DNA of 64,000 nt from CAKSQF01 sp964569225 (GTDB taxonomy: Bacteria > Bacillota > Clostridia > Oscillospirales > CAG-272), in contig CAZMTU010000002.1 in NCBI GenBank assembly GCA_964569225.1, positions 6,854-70,853 of the forward strand, given 5' to 3'. The notes under the pieces are model-generated. The model did not search any database and had not been told where the DNA came from. It saw only the letters and a program-made list of their open reading frames with translations. This document shows, piece after piece, positions 8,969 through 16,938 of this stretch. The stretch's first letter is position 1; each line of letters opens with the position of its first letter. The translations under genes and the position numbers were made by a program.

Positions 8969-9892
8969 TCACTCTCCGATCTTGATATTCAGCAACTTCA
9001 GGATCAGCGCCATCCGTATATATTTGCCGTTCAGCGCCTGTTTAAAATAGCACGCGCGGGGATCGTCGTCCACCGCGACTGAAATTTCATTGACTCTGGG
9101 CAGAGGATGAAGAATAATCAGATCCTCCTTAGCGGTAGTCAGCTTCTTCGGCGTCAGAATATAGCTGTCCCGCAGCCGGATATAATCAGCCTCATTAAAG
9201 AAGCGTTCCTGCTGCACGCGAGTCATATAAAGCACATCAAGCTGCGGCATGACCGCTTCCAGATCGGTAGTTTCCATAAATTCCACCCCCGCAGGCGTCA
9301 ATACGTCCTGTATCAGGTAATCGGGCACCTTCAGTTCTGCAGGTGAGATCAGAACAAACTTGACGCCGGTATAGCGGCTCATCGCACAGAGCAGTGAATG
9401 AACAGTCCTTCCGAATTTCAAATCGCCGCACATTCCCACGGTCAGATGATCGAAGCGGCCCTTTTCCTTGTGAATGGTAAGCAGATCGGCTAAAGTCTGA
9501 GTAGGATGATTATGACCGCCGTCGCCCGCATTGATGATCGGTACGCCTGATTTCATAGCGGCTACTCGGGGCGCGCCCTCTTTGGGATGCCGCATAGCGA
9601 TAATATCGGCATAACAGCTAACCATGCGTACCGTATCGGCCACGCTTTCGCCCTTAGATGCCGAAGAGCTGGAAGCCGATGAAAAGCCCAGTACATTGCC
9701 GCCCAATTCCATCATCGCCGCTTCAAAGGAAAGACGGGTGCGGGTAGACGGCTCAAAAAAGAGCGTCGCCAGTTTTTTTCTGCGGCAGGCGTCGGCATAT
9801 TTATCGGGATTAGTCATGATATCCTTAGCGGTCATCACCAGTTCATCGATCTCTTCCACCGAGAGATCCATAATATCAATCAGACTTCTCAT
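8969..9892 (-). CDS. pyrB: Aspartate carbamoyltransferase catalytic subunit
   Basis: This 307-residue enzyme joins carbamoyl phosphate and aspartate. The carbamoyl phosphate loop FEPSTRTRLSFE, the GDGGHNHPTQTLADL segment and the HPLPRVNEI motif are intact. The start at 9892 is set by an AGGAGG 8 nt upstream; an upstream in-frame start would place the ribosome site inside the gene. It lies 18 nt after pyrE and directly before pyrI. Confidence 0.97.
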   Translation of the reverse strand: MRSLIDIMDLSVEEIDELVMTAKDIMTNPDKYADACRRKKLATLFFEPSTRTRLSFEAAMMELGGNVLGFSSASSSSASKGESVADTVRMVSCYADIIAMRHPKEGAPRVAAMKSGVPIINAGDGGHNHPTQTLADLLTIHKEKGRFDHLTVGMCGDLKFGRTVHSLLCAMSRYTGVKFVLISPAELKVPDYLIQDVLTPAGVEFMETTDLEAVMPQLDVLYMTRVQQERFFNEADYIRLRDSYILTPKKLTTAKEDLIILHPLPRVNEISVAVDDDPRACYFKQALNGKYIRMALILKLLNIKIGE

Positions 9893-9910
9893 AACTGTAC
9901 CTCCTTTCAC

Positions 9911-10546
9911 TCAACCGATCCAGCTTTCATCAGAGGGATTATCGCGGAAACGGATCAGCCGCTCCTTGTCTTCCGGCTTAATGTAACCCTCATCAGCAGC
10001 CACCTTTACAGTAACATCAAAGCTTGTCAGGCTTACATTTTTTACGGAAGCGGCGGCTAACCGTTCTATGCCCTTCTTCATTCCATAGGTATAAATGGAC
10101 GCAACGCCCAATACTTCGGCGCCTGCTTCCCTCAGCACCTCTACCACCTCCAGCACGCTTCCGCCGGTGGAAATCAGATCTTCCACAACTACCACCTTCT
10201 GTCCGGGAAGCAGCTTTCCTTCGATTTGGTTTTGCCTGCCGTGATCCTTATGTCCGCTGCGGACATAGCCCATAGGCAGTCCCATCATATGCGCGACGAT
10301 AGCGGCATGAGCGATGCCGGCAGTGGAAGTTCCCATCAGTACTTCCGCGCCAGGATATTCGGTGCGAATAACCGCCATAAGTCCGTTTTCCACATCGGTT
10401 CGCACCTCAGGCGCAGTGAGCGTCAAACGATTGTCACAGTAAATGGGGGATTTAATGCCGCTTGCCCATGTAAAAGGTTCCTCCGGACGAAGAAATACAG
10501 CCTGAATCGAGAGCAGATCTTTGGCAATTTTTTCAGCAGTAGTCAT
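9911..10546 (-). CDS. pyrE: Orotate phosphoribosyltransferase
   Basis: The 211-residue enzyme converts orotate and PRPP to OMP. The PRPP-binding loop VVVVEDLISTGGS and the flexible loop region RSGHKDHGRQNQIEG are present. An AAAGGAGATAA ribosome site precedes the ATG. It is separated from pyrF, the previous pyr gene on this strand, by about 0.8 kb of repetitive non-coding DNA, so it may need its own promoter or depend on read-through. Confidence 0.97.
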   Translation of the reverse strand: MTTAEKIAKDLLSIQAVFLRPEEPFTWASGIKSPIYCDNRLTLTAPEVRTDVENGLMAVIRTEYPGAEVLMGTSTAGIAHAAIVAHMMGLPMGYVRSGHKDHGRQNQIEGKLLPGQKVVVVEDLISTGGSVLEVVEVLREAGAEVLGVASIYTYGMKKGIERLAAASVKNVSLTSFDVTVKVAADEGYIKPEDKERLIRFRDNPSDESWIG

Positions 10547-10600
10547 ACGTTATCTCCTTTTTTTATTAATTATAATTATATATGGGGCTTCGCCCCATAC

Positions 10601-10890
10601 CCCAACAGCCTTCTTGAAAGAAGGCTGTGCGAAGAACTTTAATAAAATATTCCTTGCCGACATTTTTTGTTATTTACTAAAGTTTTGAAGCAAAGTGCCA
10701 GCCCAAGTAAGGTTTGCTACTTCGCCATGCCCCAACTGCCTTCTTGAAAGAAGGCTGTGCGAAGAACTTTAGTAAAATATTCCTTGCCGGCATTTTTCGT
10801 TATTTCCTAAAGTTTTTGAAGCAAAGTGCCTGCCAAAGTAAGGTTTGGTACTTCGCCAGCCTCAACTGCCTTCTTGAAAGAAGGCTGCCG
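10601..10890. repeat. 130-bp tandem repeat array inside the pyr cluster
   Basis: The hairpin core CCTTCTTGAAAGAAGG recurs at 10609, 10739 and 10869, an exact 130-base period, and the intervening sequence (GAAGAACTTTARTAAAATATTCC..., GTTATTT, AAAGTTTTGAAGCAAAGTGCC) is nearly identical between units. There are two full units and the start of a third. A degenerate further copy lies at 11134-11210. The array has no gene that I can support. Confidence 0.9.
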
Positions 10891-10938
10891 GCTGTCGAAA
10901 ACCTATAATTGTTTGGCAGCTTGCCAAAAGTTTTGATC

Positions 10939-11130
10939 GACCTTTTCTCAAAAGGTCGTGGGTTCTTAGGGCGAAGCCCTAAGTCGCCCTCCGCAGAGGG
11001 CGAAATACCCGGCCTTTCTCTTTTTGTGAGCTTTTTCTCTTGGACCTTTTTAGGCAAGAGAAAAAGCGGACAAACAAATTTGTGCTTTTTTACGAATAGC
11101 GCAATTTATTCTCGACTTTCTCTACAGACT
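10939..11130 (+). repeat. Dispersed hairpin-rich repeat, copy A
   Basis: This 192-bp block matches the reverse complement of 63810-64000 with only two substitutions and one single-base indel by eye. It contains several strong stems: GACCTTTT with AAAAGGTC, CTTAGGGC with GCCCTAAG, and CGCCCTC with GAGGGCG. No credible reading frame runs through it. It sits in the 812-bp pyrF-pyrE gap. Confidence 0.92.
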
Positions 11131-11358
11131 GCACCCTTCTTGAAAGAAGGCTCTGTGATAAGCTTTAGTAAAATATCCCTTGCCGGCATATAATGCCGTT
11201 TTTCTAAAATCATAACCCAAAAACATTTTGAGAAAATTCTCTGGCAAGGAGCCGCATTCACAAAGTTTAAAGGCAAAACTATAATTTTATTTCGCCGGCA
11301 AGCATTTGCCTGACTGAAAAAGCTTTACGCCGTTTTCTTAAAAAGCGGTAAGCGGCGC
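11131..11358. other. Remaining pyrF-pyrE spacer with a degenerate repeat unit
   Basis: The hairpin CCTTCTTGAAAGAAGG recurs at 11135-11150 followed by AGCTTTAGTAAAATATCCCTTGCC, a diverged relative of the 130-bp unit. From about 11220 to 11358 I see no gene, promoter or clear terminator. Confidence 0.6.
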
Positions 11359-12057
11359 TCAGCCCACAAACTCCTCAACACAGCGGCGATATGCGGCAAC
11401 GGGATCGGCTGCCTGCGTGATAGGACGGCCTACCACAATGTAATCGGAACCAATCTCCTTAGCGCGGGCAGGCGTAGTCACTCGCTTCTGATCGCCCACC
11501 TCGCCGTCCGCAAAGCGAACACCGGGAGTCACAGTAAGAAAATGGCTGCCGCAACGCTCATGTACCTTGCCTGCTTCCAAAGGCGAACAAACTACCCCGT
11601 CCAGTCCGCTGGCTTCTGCATTCTTAGCATATGAAAGCACTACCTCCTCTACGGACCGGTCAATGAGCAGTTCATCAGTCATGGTCCTTTGATCGGTAGA
11701 GGTAAGCTGCGTCACCGCAATCAGCAGCGGACGGCTGCCGTCCGGGCGGGTCAAGCCCTCCAGCGCCCCCCTCATCATGGCAGAACCGCCGGCAGCATGG
11801 AGATTCGTCATGTCTACATCCAGTCCGGACAACACACTCATAGATTTTTTAACCGTGTTTGGAATATCGTGCAGCTTTAAATCAAGGAAGATTTTATGCC
11901 CTCTCGCCTTAATCTCCCGTACAATAGCCGGTCCTTCCGCATAAAAAAGTTCCATACCGATCTTCACAAAAGGTTTTTCGGCTTGAAATAAATCCAAAAA
12001 ATCAAATACAGCTTTCTTCCCTGCAAAATCGCAGGCAATGATCACGTCTTTTCCCAT
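11359..12057 (-). CDS. pyrF: Orotidine 5'-phosphate decarboxylase
   Basis: The 232-residue enzyme makes UMP from OMP. The catalytic motif FLDLKLHDIPNTV is intact, and the phosphate-binding C-terminal segment SDYIVVGRPIT is present. It follows pyrD by 42 nt on the same strand and completes the UMP pathway together with pyrE. The long repeat-filled gap follows it. Confidence 0.97.
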   Translation of the reverse strand: MGKDVIIACDFAGKKAVFDFLDLFQAEKPFVKIGMELFYAEGPAIVREIKARGHKIFLDLKLHDIPNTVKKSMSVLSGLDVDMTNLHAAGGSAMMRGALEGLTRPDGSRPLLIAVTQLTSTDQRTMTDELLIDRSVEEVVLSYAKNAEASGLDGVVCSPLEAGKVHERCGSHFLTVTPGVRFADGEVGDQKRVTTPARAKEIGSDYIVVGRPITQAADPVAAYRRCVEEFVG

Positions 12058-12099
12058 GTTTTAACTCCTGTTGATCTATTTTTAAGCACTCCGGCAAAT

Positions 12100-13017
12100 T
12101 CAACTCCGGTGCGCCGCGCCGATGATATCAGTCAGCGACAAAACGCGGTTCTCTGCCATCACCTGCGGCAGCTTTTCCACGATTTCCTTTCCAATGAATG
12201 GATTTACCAAGTTAGCGGCACCGATCTGCACAGCGGAAGCGCCTGCCATCATCATCTCCAGTACATCCTCGGCGGAGGATACCCCGCCCATACCGATAAT
12301 CGGAAGCTTCACCGCTTCATACACCTGATATACCATACGCAAAGCCACCGGAAAGACAGCGCTGCCTGAAAAACCGCCCATTTTATTGGCAATTACCGGC
12401 TTCTGACGTTTTATATCAATGCGCATGCCCAAAAGTGTATTAATCAGCGACAGTCCGTCGGCGCCCGCCCCTTCACAAGCTTTGGCAATGGCGGTAATAT
12501 CGGTTACATTGGGCGTTAATTTGATATACACCGGCTTATGAGTGACCTTTTTCACCGCCTCGGTGACAGCTGCCGCCGAAGCCGGATCAGTTCCGAAGCT
12601 CATTCCTCCGCCATGAACATTGGGACAGGAAATATTCACTTCGATCAGCCCCACAATATCCTCGGCATCCATGGCTTTACAGCATTCCACATACTCGTCA
12701 ATGGAAAATCCGCTGACATTCGCAATAATTTTTTTATGATATACCTTTTTCAGCTTGGGAAATTCCTCGGAGAGCACCTTCTCAAGTCCGGGGTTTTGCA
12801 GCCCCACCGCATTGATCATCCCGGAAGGACACTCGGCAATTCTGGGCGTAGGGTTGCCGAACCGAGGATTCACAGTAGTTCCTTTACAGGAAAAGCTGCC
12901 TAAACAATTAATATCGTACAACTCCGCAAACTCATACCCATAGCCAAACGTTCCGCTTGCTGGGATCACCGGATTATCAAGCGCCCAACCGCTGAGGGTG
13001 ACTTTGGTATTTACCAT
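12100..13017 (-). CDS. pyrD: Dihydroorotate dehydrogenase B, catalytic subunit
   Basis: The 305-residue FMN enzyme shows NVSGFSIDEYVECC, IEVNISCPNVHGGG with the catalytic Cys characteristic of class 1B, and the FMN-binding IIGMGGVSSAEDVLEMM. Class 1B enzymes pass electrons to NAD through PyrK. The start at 13017 is set by AAGGAGG 7 nt upstream and overlaps the end of pyrK by 7 bases, so the two are translationally coupled. Confidence 0.97.
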   Translation of the reverse strand: MVNTKVTLSGWALDNPVIPASGTFGYGYEFAELYDINCLGSFSCKGTTVNPRFGNPTPRIAECPSGMINAVGLQNPGLEKVLSEEFPKLKKVYHKKIIANVSGFSIDEYVECCKAMDAEDIVGLIEVNISCPNVHGGGMSFGTDPASAAAVTEAVKKVTHKPVYIKLTPNVTDITAIAKACEGAGADGLSLINTLLGMRIDIKRQKPVIANKMGGFSGSAVFPVALRMVYQVYEAVKLPIIGMGGVSSAEDVLEMMMAGASAVQIGAANLVNPFIGKEIVEKLPQVMAENRVLSLTDIIGAAHRS

Positions 13018-13757
13018 ATGATCTCCTCCTTTATAAGCACCGGACCATCCTTGCAAATGCGCTTATTCCCGTATTTTGTCTTACAGGAACAGCCCATGCA
13101 GGCACCGAAACCGCAGCCCATCCGCTCCTCAAAGGAAAACTGTCCGCTCGTGCAGGCAGCATGATATACCGCCTTCAGCATCGGTTCGGGACCACAGGTA
13201 TAAAAATAGCTATATCTTCCCACCTTAGGAATTACATCGGTCACAAAGCCTTTTTCGCCCATGCTTCCGTCCGCAGTCGCCACATAGGTTTCTGCACCTA
13301 ATGCCTCAAACATCTCTTTGCCGAACACTTCCTCCGCAGTGTTGAAGCCGAGAATAGCGACGGGGCGCTTGCCCTCCAAAATCAACGCCTTTGCCAATCC
13401 GTACAGCGGCGGCACCCCTACACCGCCGCCCAACAGCAGCGGACGGTCGCCGCTGACAGTCAGATCGTAGCCATTGCCCAGTCCGGTAAGCAGGTCAAGC
13501 CTTGTCCCCGGTCGCAGCTCCGCAAGGGCAGCCGTCCCCTTGCCTACCACTTTATAAATCAAGGTCAACAGACCGTTGGTGTCGCCGTTCACGCAATCAC
13601 ACACCGAAATGGGGCGGCGCAGAAACATACCCGACAGAGCGATGTTCACAAACTGTCCGGGTGACGTAATAGCGGAGGTATCGCCTGTAAGGGTCATTTT
13701 CCAAACATTTTTTGCAATATTTCTATTGGATTCTACTGTAAACAGTCCTTGTTTCAA
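13011..13757 (-). CDS. pyrK: Dihydroorotate dehydrogenase B, electron transfer subunit
   Basis: This 248-residue subunit has an FAD-binding barrel (FLRRPISVCDC), an NAD-binding half (PLLLGGGVGVPPLYGLAKAL) and the C-terminal [2Fe-2S] site with Cys residues in CGFGACMGCSCKTK plus one in RICKDGP. It links dihydroorotate oxidation to NAD. It lies 15 nt after pyrC and overlaps pyrD. Confidence 0.97.
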   Translation of the reverse strand: MKQGLFTVESNRNIAKNVWKMTLTGDTSAITSPGQFVNIALSGMFLRRPISVCDCVNGDTNGLLTLIYKVVGKGTAALAELRPGTRLDLLTGLGNGYDLTVSGDRPLLLGGGVGVPPLYGLAKALILEGKRPVAILGFNTAEEVFGKEMFEALGAETYVATADGSMGEKGFVTDVIPKVGRYSYFYTCGPEPMLKAVYHAACTSGQFSFEERMGCGFGACMGCSCKTKYGNKRICKDGPVLIKEEIIW

Positions 13758-13772
13758 AGTTCAACCTTCCTC

Positions 13773-15053
13773 TCAATGAATTGACAGTGTATTATCGCTG
13801 TAGGCAATCCTGCCATCCACAACCGTCAGGCGGCATACACCGTTAAGCGTATCCCCTGCAAAAGGAGTCGCTCTGCCCATAGACAGAAATTTTTCAGGTT
13901 CCACTTTAAAGCTGCGATTTAAATCCCATACGGTAAAGCTTGCGGGCGTTCCCTCCGTCAGCGCGCTGCCGATGCCGAAACGCTTAGCGGGATTTAAAGT
14001 CAGCAAGGTCAGCAGCCTGTCCAGCGAAAGAATGCCGCTCTTCACAAGATAGGTGTAAAGCACCGGAAAGGCTGTTTCGATGCCCACGATCCCCATGGCG
14101 CTCTTTTCAAGTCCTTTAGATTTTTCCTCCGCCGAGTGAGGAGCATGGTCGGTAGCGATCATATCAATCGTCCCGTCTAAAATGCCTTCGATCAGGGCGT
14201 CCCGATCGGCCGCGGCGCGAAGCGGCGGGTTCATCTTGAAGCGTCCGTCCTCCTGCAGATCATCCTCACACAGCGTAAGATAGTGAGGAGCCGTTTCGCA
14301 GGTGACGTCAACGCCGTCCGCCTTTGCCTGACGGATAAGCGCCACGCTTTCCTTGGACGAAATATGGCAGACATGATACCCGCAGCCGGTTTCGGCGGCC
14401 AGCTTTAAATCCCGTTCGATCTGCCGCCATTCTGACTCGGAACAAATTCCCCGATGCCCGCGGGAAGCAGCATAGCGTCCGTCATGAATATAGCCGCCCC
14501 GAAGCAGCTCGTTCACCTCGCAGTGCGCCACGATCAGCTTATTCAGCTTCGCGGCCTTCCGCATAGCGGCACGCATCATTTCTTCTTCCTGCACGCCCCG
14601 TCCGTCATCTGAAAAAGCCACCACATAAGGCGCCATCGCTTCCATATCGGAAAGCACCTGCCCTTGTTCCCCTACTGTAATGGCGCCGTAAGGATGCACC
14701 CGAATGCAGGCGTCCCGTCTGATCAGATCAGTCTGCGCTTTCAAATGCGCCAATGAATCAGGCACAGGATTCAGATTCGGCATGGTGCATACATCGCCGT
14801 ACCCGCCGTGCGCCGCTGCCCTGCTGCCGGAAGCGATCGTTTCTTTATATGAAAATCCCGGCTCTCGCAAATGTACATGTACATCAATGAAAGTCGGGAA
14901 AATATACAGACCGGATAAATCAAAAGAAAAGGGGGATACTCCCGCCGGCGCTTGATCAAAAAAATGAAGCGTTCCGTCGCTTAGCTGCATATCAGCAGAA
15001 ATCCACTTGCCGTCTTGAAACAGGGCGGCGTTTTTCAGAAGGGCGTTCATCAT
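13773..15053 (-). CDS. pyrC: Dihydroorotase (type I)
   Basis: The 426-residue amidohydrolase cyclises carbamoyl aspartate. Metal ligands are visible in DVHVHLREPG, in VAHCE and in CHISSKES, with the catalytic Asp in ATDHAPH; MNPPLR is also conserved. It is the first gene of the pyr cluster and follows the promoter at 15163-15191 by about 100 nt. GGAGATTTGAT precedes the tandem ATG codons. Confidence 0.96.
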   Translation of the reverse strand: MMNALLKNAALFQDGKWISADMQLSDGTLHFFDQAPAGVSPFSFDLSGLYIFPTFIDVHVHLREPGFSYKETIASGSRAAAHGGYGDVCTMPNLNPVPDSLAHLKAQTDLIRRDACIRVHPYGAITVGEQGQVLSDMEAMAPYVVAFSDDGRGVQEEEMMRAAMRKAAKLNKLIVAHCEVNELLRGGYIHDGRYAASRGHRGICSESEWRQIERDLKLAAETGCGYHVCHISSKESVALIRQAKADGVDVTCETAPHYLTLCEDDLQEDGRFKMNPPLRAAADRDALIEGILDGTIDMIATDHAPHSAEEKSKGLEKSAMGIVGIETAFPVLYTYLVKSGILSLDRLLTLLTLNPAKRFGIGSALTEGTPASFTVWDLNRSFKVEPEKFLSMGRATPFAGDTLNGVCRLTVVDGRIAYSDNTLSIH

Positions 15054-15162
15054 ATCAAATCTCCATCTCTATGCAATGAAAAGCCGCATTCCACAAATGC
15101 TTGCGTGATGCGTCTTTTGGTTTCTATCTGCTTGGTCAAAACTAACCGCTTTATTGCTTTTC

Positions 15163-15191
15163 AGTATAACACAAAGCGCTTTCTTTGTCAA
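15163..15191 (-). promoter_or_regulatory. Promoter of the pyr cluster
   Basis: On the minus strand TTGACA (15191-15186), a 17-nt spacer and TATACT (15168-15163) form a near-consensus promoter. The leader of about 100 nt before pyrC contains a small GCATT/AATGC hairpin. I see no PyrR-type attenuator or anti-antiterminator motif in it. Confidence 0.8.
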
Positions 15192-15240
15192 GGAAGAAAG
15201 CGCCGAAATTTACGGGAAAAAGTCAATTTTCGCCGGCAGT

Positions 15241-15639
15241 TTATACAGAAGCCTGTTTGCGCCGCGCCTTTTGGGCAAACGCTTCAGCTTCCACTATAAA
15301 CCGTTCGTGTATGCCCTCTCCGATCAGCCCCGCTTCATCAAAGACCTTTACGGAAAATACCAACCGCCGGCGGTCGACCTCAGTCAATTCGCTTTCACAG
15401 CGCACCCGCATTCCTACCGGCGTTGCCGACAGATGGCGAAGACTCAGGCTGATCCCGACCGTCGTCCGGCCCTGTTCAAGCGCGGGCGCTACACTGTCAA
15501 GACAGGTCTTCTCCATCAGCGCCGCCATTGCGGGTGTTGCGTAAACCGGCAAGCTGCCGCTGCCAACAGCCCGCGCCGTGCGTGCCTCTGTGACCGTTTC
15601 ACTTTGACTGCCCTTTATTCCAAGCTCCATCATAAACAT
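15241..15639 (-). CDS. Hotdog-fold thioesterase (FlK-like)
   Basis: The roughly 132-residue protein resembles fluoroacetyl-CoA thioesterase-like hotdog enzymes: YATPAMAALMEKTCLDSV carries the conserved Thr and Glu, and GIHERFIV the conserved His. Such proteins hydrolyse short acyl-CoA thioesters in the cytoplasm; the substrate is unknown. Four Met codons cluster at the start; I chose 15639 because AGGAG lies 6 nt before it. It starts 16 nt after the LysR gene ends, so the two are an operon. Confidence 0.8.
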   Translation of the reverse strand: MFMMELGIKGSQSETVTEARTARAVGSGSLPVYATPAMAALMEKTCLDSVAPALEQGRTTVGISLSLRHLSATPVGMRVRCESELTEVDRRRLVFSVKVFDEAGLIGEGIHERFIVEAEAFAQKARRKQASV

Positions 15640-15655
15640 CATTCGCTCCTTATAT

Positions 15656-16582
15656 TTATTTGTAAAGCGCTTCCTTATATTCATCCACCAGTTCCATGAA
15701 TCGCTTATCCAGTTCAGAAAAGCGATAGCCCTTCCGGTAGATCAGCACATCCCGGTAGATCCGTTCATTAGCGGAACATTTTTTCTGAATCAGCCCGTAC
15801 CGCCCCCGCAGCTCTTCTGAAATAGAGGAAACCCACATGAAGGTTTTAGGCACTTTGGACAGCAGTTCAAACTGGCTTGCCCGTTCATATACATAGATGC
15901 GGCGGGTAATATATTCAGAGGTTTCCGCCTTGATAGCGTCGGTAAAAGGAAGCGACGGAACATAATGGTCCGGATTGCCGATTTCGGTATAATCCGTCAG
16001 ATCCGCATTGACTATATCCGCTTTATCCGCAAGCGGATCATTCGCTGAAATAAGCAAATAACAGGAATATTCGGCAATCAGCTCCGCTAAAATGTCTTTT
16101 TCATGGAGCATCGCCTTGAAATAAGGCTCAAAGCTTTTTTGATAGCGAATAACGCCCAACCGGTAATCGGCTTGAAGAATATTGTTAATAGCGCGAAGAG
16201 AATTGGTTTCCTTGTAATAAATTTCTGCCGGTTTGCCGCCGTCCAGTTCCGCCGCGAAACGGGTGAACGCATCGCATAAATAACTGGCTCTCGGAACTGA
16301 TATTGAAAATTTCAGCTGTCCGCCGCCGCCGGTCTTATACATACTTTCCACTTCTTCGATCTGCGCGACAATTCGCTTGGCATGCTGAAGAAATTCTTCT
16401 CCCTGAGGCGTTGGCGTCATCCCTTTAGAGGTACGCTTAAAAATGGTGATCCCTAAAGAATTTTCCAGATCCCTGATCGCTCTGGATAAATTGGGCTGTC
16501 CCATAAACAAATTTTCCGCCGCCTTGTTTATCGAACGGGTGCGCTCCACTTCGATGGCATATTTCAGATGCAGGATGTTCAT
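15656..16582 (-). CDS. LysR-family transcriptional regulator
   Basis: The 308-residue protein has the LysR winged helix-turn-helix at residues 1-60 (SINKAAENLFMGQPNLSRAI, then RDLENSLGITIFKR) and a periplasmic-binding-like effector domain. It is transcribed leftward with the thioesterase gene directly after it, so it may control that gene. It diverges from birA across about 350 nt. The effector is unknown. Confidence 0.9.
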   Translation of the reverse strand: MNILHLKYAIEVERTRSINKAAENLFMGQPNLSRAIRDLENSLGITIFKRTSKGMTPTPQGEEFLQHAKRIVAQIEEVESMYKTGGGGQLKFSISVPRASYLCDAFTRFAAELDGGKPAEIYYKETNSLRAINNILQADYRLGVIRYQKSFEPYFKAMLHEKDILAELIAEYSCYLLISANDPLADKADIVNADLTDYTEIGNPDHYVPSLPFTDAIKAETSEYITRRIYVYERASQFELLSKVPKTFMWVSSISEELRGRYGLIQKKCSANERIYRDVLIYRKGYRFSELDKRFMELVDEYKEALYK

Positions 16583-16878
16583 ATATTGGCTCCTTTAATC
16601 GGTATCAAGGTTTTTGCCGTCTTTGGAAAGGAAAAATCCCCGCCGAAAGCGTCCGGATAAATCGGTTCAGATAACCGATCGCCGTTAAATATTCGGCAAT
16701 GGGCATAAATATCCAATTTGCTTATTTTTAAATATTATAATACAAATCTGTTTGTTTTTCAATATGCCGATTGCTTTTTTTTGCTTTTTTTGCTATAATC
16801 AAGTAAGCAAAGCGCGGAAGAAAGCGGAAATCTGACTTCAGCCGACGAATTTAACTTTTATATTGAACAGACACGCAT
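16583..16878. other. Divergent lysR-birA intergenic region
   Basis: The region is AT-rich and holds the birA promoter at 16771-16799. I see no gene in it. A LysR autoregulatory site may lie here but no clear T-N11-A pair stood out. Confidence 0.6.
16771..16799 (+). promoter_or_regulatory. birA promoter
   Basis: TTGCTT (16771-16776), a 17-nt spacer and TATAAT (16794-16799) form a good promoter. The leader then runs about 130 nt to the gene. Confidence 0.65.
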
Positions 16879-16904
16879 TTGCTGCGCAAGGGTAAAAAAG
16901 TCAG

Positions 16905-16938
16905 CGCCGTATGGCGGAAAGGTATGGTCATAAATATG
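16905..16938 (+). promoter_or_regulatory. birA translation leader (hairpin, GGAAAGG, N13, ATG)
   Basis: A CGCC/GGCG hairpin with loop GTAT (16905-16916) abuts GGAAAGG (16916-16922), which is 13 nt before the ATG at 16936; another in-frame ATG lies at 16924. The same layout and nearly the same bases occur before the zinc-ribbon gene at 40841. Confidence 0.5.

Noticed and set aside
10601..10890. CRISPR array
   Set aside because: Unit length of 130 bases with nearly identical interiors is not repeat-spacer structure, and no cas gene is nearby.
15054..15162. PyrR-dependent attenuator before pyrC
   Set aside because: The leader has only a small hairpin and no anti-antiterminator consensus or terminator with a T-run.
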